A stretch of DNA of 64,000 nucleotides from Blepharisma stoltei (GCA_914767885.1 CAJZBQ010000021.1:930001-994000), one strand, 5' to 3'; positions 30,566 to 43,660 are shown, counted from the first letter of the stretch. The notes: generated from the letters alone by a model not told the origin. Numbers and translations: made by a program.

Positions 30566-31972
30566 TTAAGATATTAAAGAGACCATATTTGTTTGATCAT
30601 TGCCACCAGATGTATAAATTCCAGCATCATATTGTTCTGAGATATCTTCAATCACCTTCTTGAACCTATCGTTAAACCTGACATCTAAAGTTTTGCTCCA
30701 TTCATAGTCAGCCACTCTTCTATTTTCAATCTTTGAAGCCTCTGGAGGTGCATATTTGTAAAATTCTCCAAAGTGAGCTCTCTCGTCTCTATTTCTGTCT
30801 TCATAGTAAGTGACTAGAGGGAAATATTCATAGCTGTAGTCATCCCAAGGAACGGGCAAGAAATTTCCATTTTGGTCCTTTTTGCCCAGAGTCCATTCAA
30901 CTTGATAAGCTTGCCCATAAACGAAATCAATATCCCATGGATCACCAGTGATCATATTTCTTGTGATTTTATAGTGAATAAGAGTATCAGTGACTTCAAC
31001 TGTTGAAATAATGTCATTTGTTCCTCCTAGCAGCACATCGTCAGTATGTTTAACAGTGTCAGTTTTCGTGTAACCATCGACTAAAGCTCCATTAGGAAGA
31101 TCTGCATAGTAGCTGTCTCTTACATACTCATCCTGCGGCAAATATGATGGCTGGAACTGGAAAATTACGTAATGGTAGTCTTTAGCGGTCCATTGGGGAA
31201 TGAAAATGTCAAGAGTAATTTTGTCTGGAACACTCAGATCCCAAGCTACAGACATACCTCTCGCTAAAAATTCAGTTGCGATTCCCTTATTAAATTGTAA
31301 ACCATCGAAATTAGTTGCCTGATCTCTTAAAGCTTTGAGTTCTGGACCAATGCTTTTTCTTTCTTCTTTGGCCTTTTCTGAGTTGAAATTTGGAATTCCA
31401 GTTAGATCTTTTTCGTGCCAAGGGCCATATCTTCTTCTATCATCGTCATTCTTATCATTATAATCATCCATCATTAAAAAGTATTCAAAGCCCATATACC
31501 TCAAGCTATGCTGCTCAATAATTCCATCAATTATTGGACCTAGAGCCCACTTTATTTGATATGGTCTTTTGTAACTGAATTGGACGTCATACTCATCTCC
31601 AGTTTGCAGCTTTCTTGTCATGCTTTGCACTAAATAATTTCCATCATATCTACGTTCTGAAGTAATATCGTCAGTTCCTCCTAAGTCGGTATCAAATGGA
31701 GGCCTACCGTTAACGGTAGAAAATCTGTCGGTGAAGACTCCTCCGTCCATGAATGCGATGTAATAATCACAACGAAAAGTTTCTTGAGAGTCTGCAGCAT
31801 CTTGAATTGCTATACCAGCCCAGTCAAAAATCTTTTCGTATTGGCTTGGAATCCAAAATTCCATTGTCACTGTTTCTTGATCAGGGAAAAAGTACTTGAA
31901 CATCATTCCATAAGGGAAATATTCAACACTTAGACTAGACGTTAGACAGAGTAGTGATATGAAATATATCAT
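30566..31972 (-). CDS. Secreted protein with two DOMON-like domains
   Basis: 468 residues from ATG 31972. A cleavable signal peptide (MIYFISLLCLTSSLS) is followed by two tandem beta-sandwich units. Unit 1 is about 20-170 (TVTMEFWIPSQYEKIFDWAG ... DYYIAFMDGG ... GGTDDITSERRYDGNYLVQS). Unit 2 is about 245-400 (KITLDIFIPQWTAKDYHYV ... LGGTNDIISTVEVTD). The repeated LGGT(D/N)DI motif shows that they are duplicates. The fold suggestion is DOMON (ligand- or haem-binding domains of extracellular proteins). No membrane anchor is present, so it is probably secreted, vacuolar or in cortical granules. Function unknown. Confidence 0.75.
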   Translation of the reverse strand: MIYFISLLCLTSSLSVEYFPYGMMFKYFFPDQETVTMEFWIPSQYEKIFDWAGIAIQDAADSQETFRCDYYIAFMDGGVFTDRFSTVNGRPPFDTDLGGTDDITSERRYDGNYLVQSMTRKLQTGDEYDVQFSYKRPYQIKWALGPIIDGIIEQHSLRYMGFEYFLMMDDYNDKNDDDRRRYGPWHEKDLTGIPNFNSEKAKEERKSIGPELKALRDQATNFDGLQFNKGIATEFLARGMSVAWDLSVPDKITLDIFIPQWTAKDYHYVIFQFQPSYLPQDEYVRDSYYADLPNGALVDGYTKTDTVKHTDDVLLGGTNDIISTVEVTDTLIHYKITRNMITGDPWDIDFVYGQAYQVEWTLGKKDQNGNFLPVPWDDYSYEYFPLVTYYEDRNRDERAHFGEFYKYAPPEASKIENRRVADYEWSKTLDVRFNDRFKKVIEDISEQYDAGIYTSGGNDQTNMVSLIS

Positions 31973-33915
31973 TTTATTTTTATATTTAAATAATCCGTTA
32001 ATAAATTTATGTATATGCTAACCGTTTTTATAGGTAAATGAACACAAAAGAAATTCTTAGATATGTTTAACGAATTAATAGAGCTTAAAGAAATCTTCAA
32101 TAACAAGAGGATCTTGCTTTTAAATATTTGGATAAAAGATTCTAATAATATAGAATATGAATGGGTTCTTAAAATTGAAGAATTTCTTCACTCATATTCA
32201 GATTGTATATAAATAATCAAAACTGCATATAAATTGTATGATGTTTTAAAGGTTTAAGTTTATATAATTATTTCTAAAAAATTAGTGAATGCTAACTATT
32301 AATAACAAAATAAAATCTTTAAGCTTATACTCATTATTTGCTTCTACAATTATTATAAAGATTAAAATCAATAAGATAAATTTTGTTCTCTAATTGAAAT
32401 TTGTAAATAGGAATACATAAATGAAGAAGATGGAAAGAATGCATATCAGACCACGTAAATAGATTTAAGCAAGGTCAGCAATATACATTTGAAGACTATT
32501 CATCTAAAATATAAGGTTTTACTTGGATTCAAAGCTTCTTTCCATTTTTCATTAGTTGAAAATACACAACGTTGTCGATTAAAGGACATTGTTACTTGAT
32601 TCAGGATTGATATCAAGAAGTAATATGATTTCATCAGTCATTTGAAGCAAATTCATATATAAATATAGCCAATATTTGCTTCCAATAATATTAAATTGGA
32701 ATTAAAATTATGATTTCTTTTGGCATTCATTTTAAAGCATGAAAAATGAAGTCTTTTTGATTGTTAAAATAATAAAGTGTTTTAAAAATAAAGAAAAGTA
32801 ATTGTTTAATTGCTACATCCCTCCTTGAATAGAGAGAGCAAAAAATATTTTTAATATAAAATGTTTTTATATGTATTTTATATATATAATTAATAATTTT
32901 ATAGAAGATCTCTAGCTCCATTTCATAATCGCAGTTTTAAACATAATTTTTATTAATTATATTAGACTTTTCTTTTAAATATTTGCAAATTGGGTTTTTT
33001 TAAAGTCCAAAAATAAATTTCTTATAATTTTGAATAAAATTTTATAATAATTACTTTAAGACCAACCAGAAAAATCTTGTTCGTTCTTGAAAAGCAGCAG
33101 AATAGCAAAAAATAAAATGAAATACAGCAGTGAGCAATAAAAATTCCAGAAGACATACAAAATAAGCCTTGCTATTTTTCGTCATTGAAAAAAAAAATGT
33201 AAGTCAAGCGAATAATGCATTCATTAATTCATAGAATTATATAAAATAAACTAAATAAGTGCTTTCCATATAAATATTAGGCAAAATTTTAGATTAGCGC
33301 TAGAGCTGTGCTAAATCTATCCATATATGCACCATTTTATTTCTTTAATTTCTATTTGAACAAATTATAAAGTACTCAAAGAGATAAGTTTCAAACAGGA
33401 TTTTTTTGGAAAAAAAATTCTCTCTATATTTTTTCCTGAAAATTCGATGAAATTTTACCATGTCAGTATTTCCTAAAAAAGGCATTCACTTTTTAGCCAT
33501 TTTGATTAAAAACACAATGCAAAACCTAGGAATTTTTTCATGTGAACCCCTTCAAACAATTCTTAACTGTTGGCAAAAGTCTTAAAAAATTTCTTATCAT
33601 TTTTAATTTTAAGTGTACAGCCTATTTTCTTCTTTTGTATTGCAATATATAGGTGCAAAAAATAAATTTGGAAGGATGTTCAAATAAGCAAGGGTTTTTG
33701 CTTTAGAAGCAATTATTTAATTAGCAAAGCTAAATAAGGCAGTCTGATTTCTTCAGCTGAATAAAACTCAACTTCAACTGCTTTATCCTTCTTAGCCTAG
33801 TCTTCACTTTAAGTCAATTTAGGCTGCTTCAAGTAATATTCTCATGTCAAAATTCCTCTATCTTTTCCCAAACGGTAATAAATCAATGGACTTCTAATAA
33901 TATATTTTATTCAGA
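31973..33915. other. Long AT-rich intergenic region
   Basis: Apart from a possible 49-residue frame at 32063-32212 (MFNELIELKEIFNNKRILLL) I see no supported gene. On the minus strand around 33700-33890 a coding-like stretch reads ...YYRLGKDRGILTWEYYLKQPKLT and, after TAA and TAG, AVEVEFYSAEEIRLPYLALL. It may be a gene relic. Confidence 0.35.
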
Positions 33916-36900
33916 ATGCAAAATAGGGTCGACAGTGCACGCAAATACTTAACTTTGGTTAGAAATAAATTCAAAGAGAATGGCGAAAAATATGAGGAGT
34001 TCCTTCAAATCATGAAAGCTTTTAAAGAGCAAAGGTAAAAATTATGCAGGATGGATACTGAAGCTGTATGCAAGCGCGTTCAAGAACTTTTTAAAGGCCA
34101 CCGAGTTCTTTTATTAGAGTTCAATAAGCTGATTCCTCAAAACTACCGAATTTCTATAGAGTCCCGCCCTCATTATAATGAAGCAATTGACTATATGCGC
34201 CGAGTTAAAGAAGAAACGAAGCATGACCCTGCAATTTATGAGGAGTTTATAAGGATCCTTAAGCTCTACCAAAACAAAGAGATGTCCCTTGACGATGTCA
34301 ACAACTCAGTAAAAAAACTGATGGTGGATTTCCCTTCCCTTATAGACTCCTTCAAAGCATTCTTACCGAATTACTATGACGACTCTTCATCAGAAGAAAA
34401 AGAGGAGCCCTCCTATTCCAAGCCTTCTAAAAAGCGCAAAGAAATAGTTCCTACCGCCACTTTAACAGTCGAAAAATTAGTAATTGAAGAAATCGCTGAG
34501 CCAATAGGGAAAAATGAAGTCATTTTTTTTACAAAACTCAAAAAAGTCCTCGATTGTAATTCCCAGCCAAACACTGATTATTTCTTAGAGTTCAGCCAAG
34601 TTTTTCAGTTGTATACTGACTGCATCATTACGAAAGTTGAGCTGCTAAAAGTGGTTGAGCCTCTGTTTAAATTAACAGACTATCATAAGTTTTTAAACCC
34701 CAGATCTCCAGGGGTAAGAAGGTACCAAAAAGAAGAAAACCCTGAGCTCCTTCAATTCGTGCAGCATCAGCTCAGTGATTTCTTCGAAACTTTGAAAGCA
34801 ACTGCAACAAGCCGTGAAAGCAATAGGAGAAAGCATGGATGATTTTTTAGGCCTCTTTCAGACTTCGATACAGGAAAAGCAAAAAGAAATGGTCATAGCT
34901 ATTTGCAAGTGCAAAGACCTTCAATAAAACGCCATAGAGTTTACCCATATGACAGCAAATGAATTTCTGTGCCTTATGGGTCTGAAGATTTCTCATTCAG
35001 AAATTTCAGGAAGAACGCTTTTGAAGACGCACTGTTTAAATGTGAAGACGAAAGGTATGAACTTGATATGACAATCGAATGCGCATTGTTTACACTAACT
35101 CCCCCCCCCCCCTCCGTGAGCGAACAAAACCATTAGAAAAATCGCCATTTTTTGACCAAAAACCCACCCTCCGTGAGTGAACAAAAATATTTTTAATAGA
35201 AAAAATTTTAATAGAAAAAATTTTGCTATATAAGTGATAATTAGTATAATGAAATCTAGAGCTAATTCTGTTTAATTTTAAACAAATTGCGTTTTAAAAC
35301 ATAAATTTTGCAAATTAAATTAGTATTTGCTTCCCATTTTTGCAAATTAGGATTTTTTTTTAAATTTCGAAAAAAATATTTTTTATAAAATTTATATATA
35401 AATTGTTTTTAAAAAAAAAAATTAACCCCCCTCCGTGAGTGAACAAATTTTTTTGTTCGCTCACGAAGGGGGGGGGGAGTAAGGATGCTTGAAAGTGCAG
35501 AAAGTAAAATGAAAAGTTTGCCAATTGACCAGCAAAAAACGTTCCAATTAGATGAAAAGTTTATGGCAAGTTTAAGGCTCAGATCAATTCAAAGTATTTA
35601 CTCTGAGCACGCTTCTAAAATAGTAGAAACGTTAAAAATTAATCCAGCAAGGGCGTTGCCTGTAGTTATCGCAAGGATTAAAAGCAAAGTAGATGCTTGG
35701 AAAAATATAAGTAAGCCTGAAAGCGATAGAACTTGGGACGAAACTATAGAAAAAAATTTCTATAAATCTCTTGATCATAGATCTTTTTACTTTAAGCAGA
35801 ATGAGAAGAAAATGATGAATCCAAAGTCCTTTTTAATGGAGGCTAAATCGAGGTCATTAAATTTGGCAGCAAAAAAATCACAGCTCAGAAAATATTTAGA
35901 AGATAAAACAATAGACCAAGACTATGACATAATCGGAGGGTCACGAAACCAGGTGTTTTTTAACTCTTTTGCAGGGCTTTCTGGAGCAGTTTATCACAAA
36001 CTCCCTGAGAATTTTGCTGATGATATACTTTTGGAGTTTAAAGAACTTGATATGCCAGATCATGCACTTACATCTAACAATGGAATAGAATATGCAACTT
36101 TACCTCAATTTCGGCTTCTGTTCAACTATCAGCCAGTTTTAAATGACGCTCTCAGGATTTTGCTGTATGCAGCAGAAAAATCAAATTTATCTGGAAAAGA
36201 AAAAATAAACCAATGGGTCACAGTATTATTCCAAGACTTTTTGGAACTTAGCCTTCCATCAGATATCGTCAATCACAAAGTTGAGGATTTTTTTGAGAGC
36301 ATTCCAGAAGACGAAAGCCAGATAATTCCTAATAATTATGAGGACATTGAAATGACAAAGAAAATCATTAGTAAATGGATTGACCCTGAAAACTCCCAAG
36401 AGATTGAAAAAGACGACAATTCTGTGTCTGATCTTGGACACGACCCAATCTCACTGAAAAAAGACCAATCTTTTGCAGCGTTTATTCCGTTAATGAAGAA
36501 ACATAATATTATGTATTGTCCAAGCACAGTTTATTGCTTTTTGAGATTCTTCTTTGTGATGTATGAAAGACTCTTAAAGGTAAAAATGGTTTTAAATCAA
36601 GAAGCCAAAGAAAATCCGCCTATTGAGACAGGTGAATATCATTTTACAGACCAGGCACAAGCAGAATATTTGGGATTTTTAAAATCTGTTTGTTTGGTTT
36701 TGAAGAACACCTATGATAGTGCAAAATTCGAAGATAAATGCAGAATGCTTCTGGGAAACGATGCTTATGTGCTTTTTACCTTCGATAAGCTTGCAGTTTA
36801 CACAGCAAAGGCTTTGCATGCTTTAGCCCATGACGAAATCGCAACAAAATCCTTGCCTTTCTTTCAAAGATTTAGCAGATCTAAGCTAAATGAAGAAGTG

Positions 36901-37401
36901 TATATGGCAGATTTCTTGAGAAGCGTCCCAAGCCACCAACTCTTCAGACTTCACTGAAACGTGGATTTCAAAATTTTGTGCATCACTTATATAGAAAGTC
37001 CTTATGAAAAACTTCAGGAGCCTGGAATAAAGCACTCCTTGAAGTATGCAAAAGAATTCACAAACGAAATTTGTGAAACATCATTAGAAGATGAGTTGAA
37101 ATTTCTGTTTGAAAGGCTTGACATTTATTATCAGCATTATAATATAACACAAAATGATGTTGCAAATCAATTGGAGTTTATGAATGGGATAAAGATTGGG
37201 CTGTATGAAAGTTCGCTTAAGATGCATTTCATTCCTGAGCACGAAGAGCATTTATTTAACACAAAATTTTACAAAAATCATTTACTTTTAGCAACAGAGG
37301 AAGATACGTATATATGCAAAGATAAAAATTCTTACATTCAAAAATTGACAGAGATAGGCCAAATGAAGTTCCAGAAGTGGAGAGAGACTAATCAAAGATA
37401 A
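33916..37401 (+). CDS. SIN3: SIN3-type corepressor scaffold, split by MITE
   Basis: The start is ATG 33916. A 15-nt intron lies at 34035-34049, and a MITE at 35098-35481 splits the gene. After removal it encodes 1028 residues. PAH repeats come first: RKYLTLVRNKFKENGEKYEEF...LFKGHRVLLLEFNKLIPQ, then YNEAIDYMRRVKEE...LIDSFKAFLPNY, then a degenerate third. The HDAC-interaction region follows, with NAFEDALFKCEDERYELDM. The MITE falls inside this conserved block, and excision gives ECALFTLRMLESAESKM, matching the SIN3 pattern (TIRVLEAIQKKL in animals). RSIQSIYSEHASKIVETL and SLDHRSFYFKQNEKK follow. SIN3 recruits histone deacetylases. Three or more TGA codons encode Trp. Confidence 0.92.
34035..34049 (+). 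other. 15-nt spliceosomal intron
   Basis: GTAAAAATTATGCAG splits the codon of Arg 40 in the first PAH repeat of SIN3. Removal keeps KEQRMDTEAVCKRVQELF in frame. The length is diagnostic of heterotrich ciliates. Confidence 0.9.
35098..35481 (+). mobile_element. MITE family 1 inside SIN3
   Basis: 384 bp between TA at 35096-35097 and 35480-35481. It has two arms at the left (CCTCCGTGAGCGAACAAAA and, after a spacer, CCTCCGTGAGTGAAC) and a full hairpin at the right. The orientation is opposite to the copy in the ERD2-like gene. Confidence 0.9.
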
Positions 37402-38016
37402 AATTATGCGTGGTAATTTGAATTGATTTCTTATTAAATAGAATAAAAAATGGGTTTTGTTCAGTGATGATCGAAATAGAGTTAAGGTTTATTTTATTTG
37501 GACAAATGTGATAGATGTCAAGGAAAATGAAAACACTAAAGAATCTATCATTATCTGGAAAAATTAATTTTATTTCTTACTCTGTCCGCTAGTTAGCTAG
37601 CAAATTATTATTATTAAAAACCCTTTTGTATAATTAACCTCCTTCATTATTAGAATTATTTAATTAAGATTTTCCATGTAAATTAATCTTAATATTTATA
37701 ATCACGAAATCTCAAGTAATTTTAAATTAAATTAGACTTTGATTTTAATTCTAATAAAAATATATTCACTCCCTTCTTGCCAGGCTAGTTTTTTTAAGCT
37801 GGCTAAGTGAAGCTAAAGTCAATTCTCTACCTATAGGATAATTTGATGGAATTAAAATTAAACTTCATATGAATGCATAAGAAAAATGAAAATTATTCTG
37901 GAAAAGAATTAAATATAATTACTATAATAACTCAAAATAAAAAATAATGAATAGGAATTAAATTATTTACGATAAAAGAAAGTAAAATTTATATAATTTG
38001 TACAATTTAAGCCAAT
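37402..38016. other. Convergent AT-rich spacer
   Basis: Nothing recognised. Confidence 0.5.
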
Positions 38017-38862
38017 TTAAATTTTGAGTCAATTTATTCTTTTCCCATTTTTTCATAACCCTTTGACAGTTTTGCTGGTTTTATTCTTTGAATCCAAGCA
38101 TGTATAAATTCCTATGCCATCTTGCTTCCCGTCAGCTCAATTTCCTTTATAAATCCTTCCTTCAGGCCAAAATAGCTCCCCATATCCATGCTTGTTATCA
38201 TTTTTGAAATATCCAATATATTTTCTTCCATCTTCCCAAGTGTATTCCCCTTGCCCTTCCATTTTGCCACCAACTCAGTAGCCTTTATACTTATTGCCAT
38301 TAGCCCATTTCCTTATTCCATATCCATCACAAAGATCGTTTCTGAACTCTCCTTCATAAAAGCCATCATCATGATATTTTAGCTTCCCATACCCTTGCCT
38401 TTTTCCATCAATAAAATTTCCAGTATATACCGTTCCATCGCTTAACTTTAATTTTCCTTTGCCATTAGGCATACCATTTCGTGAGAAGCCTTCATATTCT
38501 GAGCCGTCATCATTAACTATATATATGGTTGGTGATGTGTCTCCGCTTTTAATTTTTTCGTCATATTTTCTGAAATTCAGGGGTAATTTGCTGACAGGTG
38601 AGATTTCAGACTGCGATTTTCGCCGGGATTTTAACTTTTTTATTAATTTTCTTGCTAAAAACCCTCGAAACGCAGACTGAATTATGATATTGCATTGATG
38701 ATTCATTGTTGGCAACGAAGAAAAAATCATAATTGTGGGCTGATCGTACATTTCTAGGTCTGTGACGTCTTGATAGCACGTTGTGTCTTTAGAATTTTGT
38801 AAAAGTTCGATGTTTTTCGTTTCTAAAGTGTTCCCTGATAGACAAGAGCATCGTCCTCCCAT
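38017..38862 (-). CDS. MORN-repeat protein with IQ-like motif and acylation-type N-terminus
   Basis: 281 residues from ATG 38862. The N-terminus MGGRCSCLSG carries Gly2 with nearby Cys5 and Cys7, as in myristoylated and palmitoylated proteins. An IQ-like calmodulin-binding helix follows (IIIQSAFRGFLARKLIKKLK, about 60-79). Six or more MORN repeats come next (YEGFSRNGMPNGKGKL, YTGNFIDGKRQGYGKL, YEGEFRNDLCDGYGIR). TGA encodes the Trp that opens a repeat (KGYWVGGKMEGQG). MORN proteins bind phospholipids and scaffold cortical structures in protists. Plasma membrane or cortex attachment is inferred. The last repeats end with TAA at 38017-38019. Confidence 0.82.
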
Positions 38863-39357
38863 TTTTCACTGAAATTTATCGTAATTCGGTTTATGTTCTC
38901 TTATTATTCTATTTTCAATTGTAAACAGTTGATTTTTAAAAGGTCTCATATACATATATCTAACCAATATTATAAGGATATCGACTTGATTTATTTTAGT
39001 AGTCGTTATTTTAAGATTTAAATCCATCTTATTTTATTTTCGTTAAAGATAAGAGGAATTAATTATTAGCTCATTCATAGGAATAGCCTTGATAAAAAAT
39101 ATACCTTATTTATATAGATATATTTATCAGTGCATTTATAATTATGGTGAATTACTTAACTAAATTTAAAATTAATGGAAGATATTGGTATATCTAGAAC
39201 TGGGAATAGCTTTTTATTGGCAAAATAATAAAATTTGCTCATATTAGAAAATACATTTTTGGATAAAGGATCTTTTAAAAGAAAAGAAATGGATAAATTC
39301 TTAATTATGAAATAGAGCATTTAGACTAATTAAAATAAAAATAAAAACATAATTAAT
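38863..39357. other. AT-rich spacer
   Basis: Nothing recognised. Confidence 0.5.
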
Positions 39358-40398
39358 TTAGCAATTTGGCTTCGCCTTGTTCATTTCTTTTAAGGACTCT
39401 TGGATTCCCCATTCTAGCATAGCATCATCGTCCCCTAAAACTTCTTTTGGACATCCTCCAGGGCCAAATGTTCTCCTTTCTATGAATTCAGGAAGATTTT
39501 TAAAATTAGGAAGAGGTAGTTGAGCACAAAGTAATGTTGTATAAAAGAATTGAGCAACCTTTTCAAGAAAATATTGAGGTCTTGCTGAATTATGATCTCC
39601 TTCAATATACAAAATATCTTTGTCTCCCTTATAAGCGTCATAGACTGCTTGCGTATGATGAGATGGCACAAAGTCATCGTCCTTGCCAGTTACAAAGAGT
39701 GCAGGCTGGTAGCAGGTTTCAGCTCTTTCAATTGGATTTAATGAATCCATATCAAATTCAGCTTTTTCTTTCACTGTTTGCTTAACTCGATTGTAAAATC
39801 ATTTCAAAATGAATGATGGAGTGCTTGTGTATTTTCTGCTTAATTCTAATGCAAGCTCTCGCAAGTTGGAGTACGGACTGTCTAAGACCATGCTTGCAAT
39901 TTGCATGTTTTGGCTGGCATGATAAATAGCTGTTACTGCTCCCATGCTTCTTCCCCAAAGCCCAATGCAACCAACTCTTCGCTTTTCTCTCAAATATTCG
40001 ACGAGTTTTTCTAAGTCATACCTCTCAAAATATCCCAAAGAAATATAAGTTCCTTCAGAATTTCCACATCCTGACCAATCAAAGGCGACAACTGTGGTGT
40101 TTGCTGGCAATAAAATGGGCACAGCTGTAAGTCCTTCTAATCTGCAGCTACAATTTCCATGCAAGTAAATAACACATGGCAATATTTCTGCCACTCTTTC
40201 GTCCTCTGCAGGCTCAAAATGGGAGCATAGAATTCTACATCCTTTAATGCTTATAATGCTAAAATCAGTTCTTGTATAAATTCGATCATCTATTGCAAAT
40301 TCTGCTGGCCCTAAATCATCGTTGGAGTATCCTTCTCTATCAGGCCTGATGATGGATTTTCATAGCATTTCATATCCTTCAGAAATACTTTTAAACAT
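39358..40398 (-). CDS. Alpha/beta-hydrolase (serine hydrolase)
   Basis: 346 residues from ATG 40398 (MFKSISEGYEMLWKSI, Trp by TGA). The oxyanion-side motif is PCVIYLHGNCSCRLEG. The nucleophile elbow is GLWGRSMGAVTA (GxSxG), the acid is in VTGKDDDFVPS, and the catalytic His is in YIEGDHNSARP. It belongs to the family of ABHD17/Bem46-like or bacterial-like esterases, and the order Ser-Asp-His is normal. The C-terminal about 60 residues (FKNLPEFIERRTFGPGG) are extra. The substrate is unknown. No signal peptide is present, so it is probably cytosolic. The two halves join through a TGA Trp at about 39790. Confidence 0.82.
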
Positions 40399-40502
40399 AT
40401 TTAAAATTATAGTTAATTTTTGAGGCATCAAATACTTTAAATTGAGTTTAAAAGAACCTAAACTATATTCATAGCATCTATTTTGTAATTTTTATGAAAT
40501 AA

Positions 40503-42079
40503 TTAAAGTCCTTTTGCATAATAATTTGCTGACACTGCTGAAAAATCTCCATAAGACATCCCCTTTCTAAATCTTTCCCCTAAAGGTGGCAGGCCTTCGT
40601 ATTCAATTAATATTTTAGATAAATCTTCAGGAGTGTCGAAAATCATACCCATTTTTGGAACAAAAAATAAAGCAAAAGTACATCTTGCAGGATCAGGGAA
40701 GCGTTCAGACGATAATACACAATGGGAGTAGCTTGCAAATATCCATGAGTGATAATTTGAGCGGCTTCTCCAATCTGAAAAATCAGAGAATCGTTTTTGA
40801 GGGAAGCTTTGAAAATTTCACCTTTTCTACTTTTAACGAAGAGTCCTACATGGTCCTCATCATATTCATTTTCTGATAAAGTTTCTCCTGTACTTTGGCT
40901 TAGATATTAGGGCATGATAATCCTGTAATGGCTCCGAAATCACGATGCCAAGATACTCAATCATCGTTACGGCCAAAAGGCACATAATATAATAACCGAA
41001 AAACATGATCTTTATTATTTATCATGATATCTTCAAGCAAGTTATCTTTATAGCGAATATTTCTTGATTTTACATATTGATCTAGATGCTGAGCCAGCAA
41101 ATGCCCAACTCTTGCAATGGCATTTCCAAAATCATTCATGGCTTTCTGCATTCCTGGTAGTGTTTCAAATGGTCATATTTTAAAGTTTCTGATTAATCAT
41201 GCTCTAACAATCCTTGATAGCAGTTTTTAAAATCATTCTTTTTTCCTAAAATAGGTTCTTTTCCTTCTCTTCAACCGTAAAAGTAGTTTATTTCCGGCCT
41301 TAAAATTTTAGATTTCTCGCTTGCTGGGAGGTTATACAGTAATCTTCCATATGAAAGAGCAGCCATTCGCTTTTCTTGATATCATGGAATTTGAACAATA
41401 GCAATAAGTCCTAAAGTCCCCCCTCTGTGAGCAAACAAAACCATTAGAAAAATCTCTATTTTAGTACCACCTCAGTGAGCAAACAAGCATTTTTTTAATA
41501 TAGAATTTTTTATGATAAAGTATTTTGATATATAAGTGATAATTAATATAATGAAATCCCTAGTGAATTTTTTTTTTTAATTTTAAATAGCGAACATTTT
41601 TAAACAGAACTTTGTAAATTAAATTAATATTTGAGTTAAAATAATATTTTTCGGATTTTTTAAATTCCGAAAAATAATTTATGAGCGAACAAATTTTTTT
41701 TTCACTCACAGGGGGTGGAGTAAACCATCTTCACTATATCCATCTTCAATTTTTCTGAAAAGATTTTGTCCTGTAATTAGCTCGTGATAGTTTATATAGC
41801 CTGTTCCGGTTATAGATGGGGCTATGCCCAATCTTTGCCGGGACACTCGAGGAGTTGTTTGCGCCAATTTTGGGTGACGAGTCAACTCCCTGAGTTTACC
41901 GGCAAATAGCCACCATATAGTGATTTGCCAACTCGGGGAGTTGACTTGTCACCTCGAATTGACGCAGACAAAACCCCGAGTTTCCCGGCAAAGATCGGGC
42001 ATAGCCCCATCTATAGCCGGGAACGGGCTATAGTGACAGGACTGAAGATAGTGCTGAAACGACGCAAAAGCTTTTTCAT
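40503..42079 (-). CDS. 2-oxoglutarate/Fe(II) oxygenase-like gene with two insertions and three frame breaks
   Basis: Start ATG 42079 (MKKLLRRFSTIFSPVT, possibly a mitochondrial presequence). Removing a palindromic element (41797-42032) and a MITE (41414-41722) gives NYHELITGQNLFRK...EDGLGLIAIVQIPWY. The fold is isopenicillin-N-synthase-like: iron ligands appear in WVSWHRDFGAITG and further on ITHGYLQATP(H), with the 2OG-binding Arg expected after it. Three places need one extra base each (near 41212, 40915 and 40722), the last inside the conserved ATPH motif. Either the assembly lost bases in short runs, or this is a recent pseudogene. Two insertions with exact joins argue for a gene that was functional until recently. 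Confidence 0.65.
41414..41722 (-). mobile_element. MITE family 1 inside 2OG oxygenase gene
   Basis: 309 bp with TA at 41412-41413 and 41721-41722. The arms are CCCTCTGTGAGCAAACAAAA and, at the other end, TTTTTTTTCACTCACAGGGGG. The core is typical of family 1. Excision joins EDG-LGLIAIVQ in frame. Confidence 0.85.
41797..42032 (-). mobile_element. GC-rich palindromic element inside 2OG oxygenase gene
   Basis: 236 bp. The ends are long imperfect inverted repeats of more than 40 bp (left TAGCCTGTTCCGGTTATAGA, right TCTATAGCCGGGAACGGGCT). A second inner inverted pair is built on CTCGGGGAGTTGAC-type blocks. TATA stands on both sides. Excision joins SPVTI-NYHELIT in frame. The sequence is unrelated to family 1 or 2. 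Confidence 0.75.
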
Positions 42080-42109
42080 TAATTAAAAAGGCTGAAAATT
42101 TTTTTAAAA

Positions 42110-42658
42110 AAATGCCATTTTTTGGTATTGATTGAGATCTTGGCTTGAAAAATTTATTTTATATAAATCATTGGCATAAAGTCTTGTAAGAGTTCAGGGA
42201 GATAGGCCATAACATTAGAATTTCATAAAAGACTAGCAATAATTTCATAAAAAATATTTTGATTATATTTCTTTTGTGGTAAAAGATTGTTAATTGAATT
42301 CCTCATTTCATCAAATAATTGGTAATCTGTAGGCTAAAATTAATAATACTTAAGCAAGAATTTAGATAATAGCTCTAATAATAGAGATAGTCATCAAATA
42401 CAATAAGATTGCTCAGCTTTATTGAACCAAGATCTAAGTCATTTTTGACGGGTATTGGTTTTTAGACTTTTTAGAGTTTATCTTTCTTGATGTCTGAAAT
42501 GAACATATTAATGAACGGCCATATTTTAATTTATAAATTATTTTAAGTATTTTCTGATTATTACATAAATCCATTATTTTTAAAAATATTACTTGGCAAT
42601 TAAACCTATTTTTATAACGCTATTATTAATCTGAATTAATTATTGGCCTGTCTTATAA
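42110..42658. other. AT-rich spacer
   Basis: Nothing recognised. Confidence 0.5.
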
Positions 42659-43660
<1,002 letters not shown>

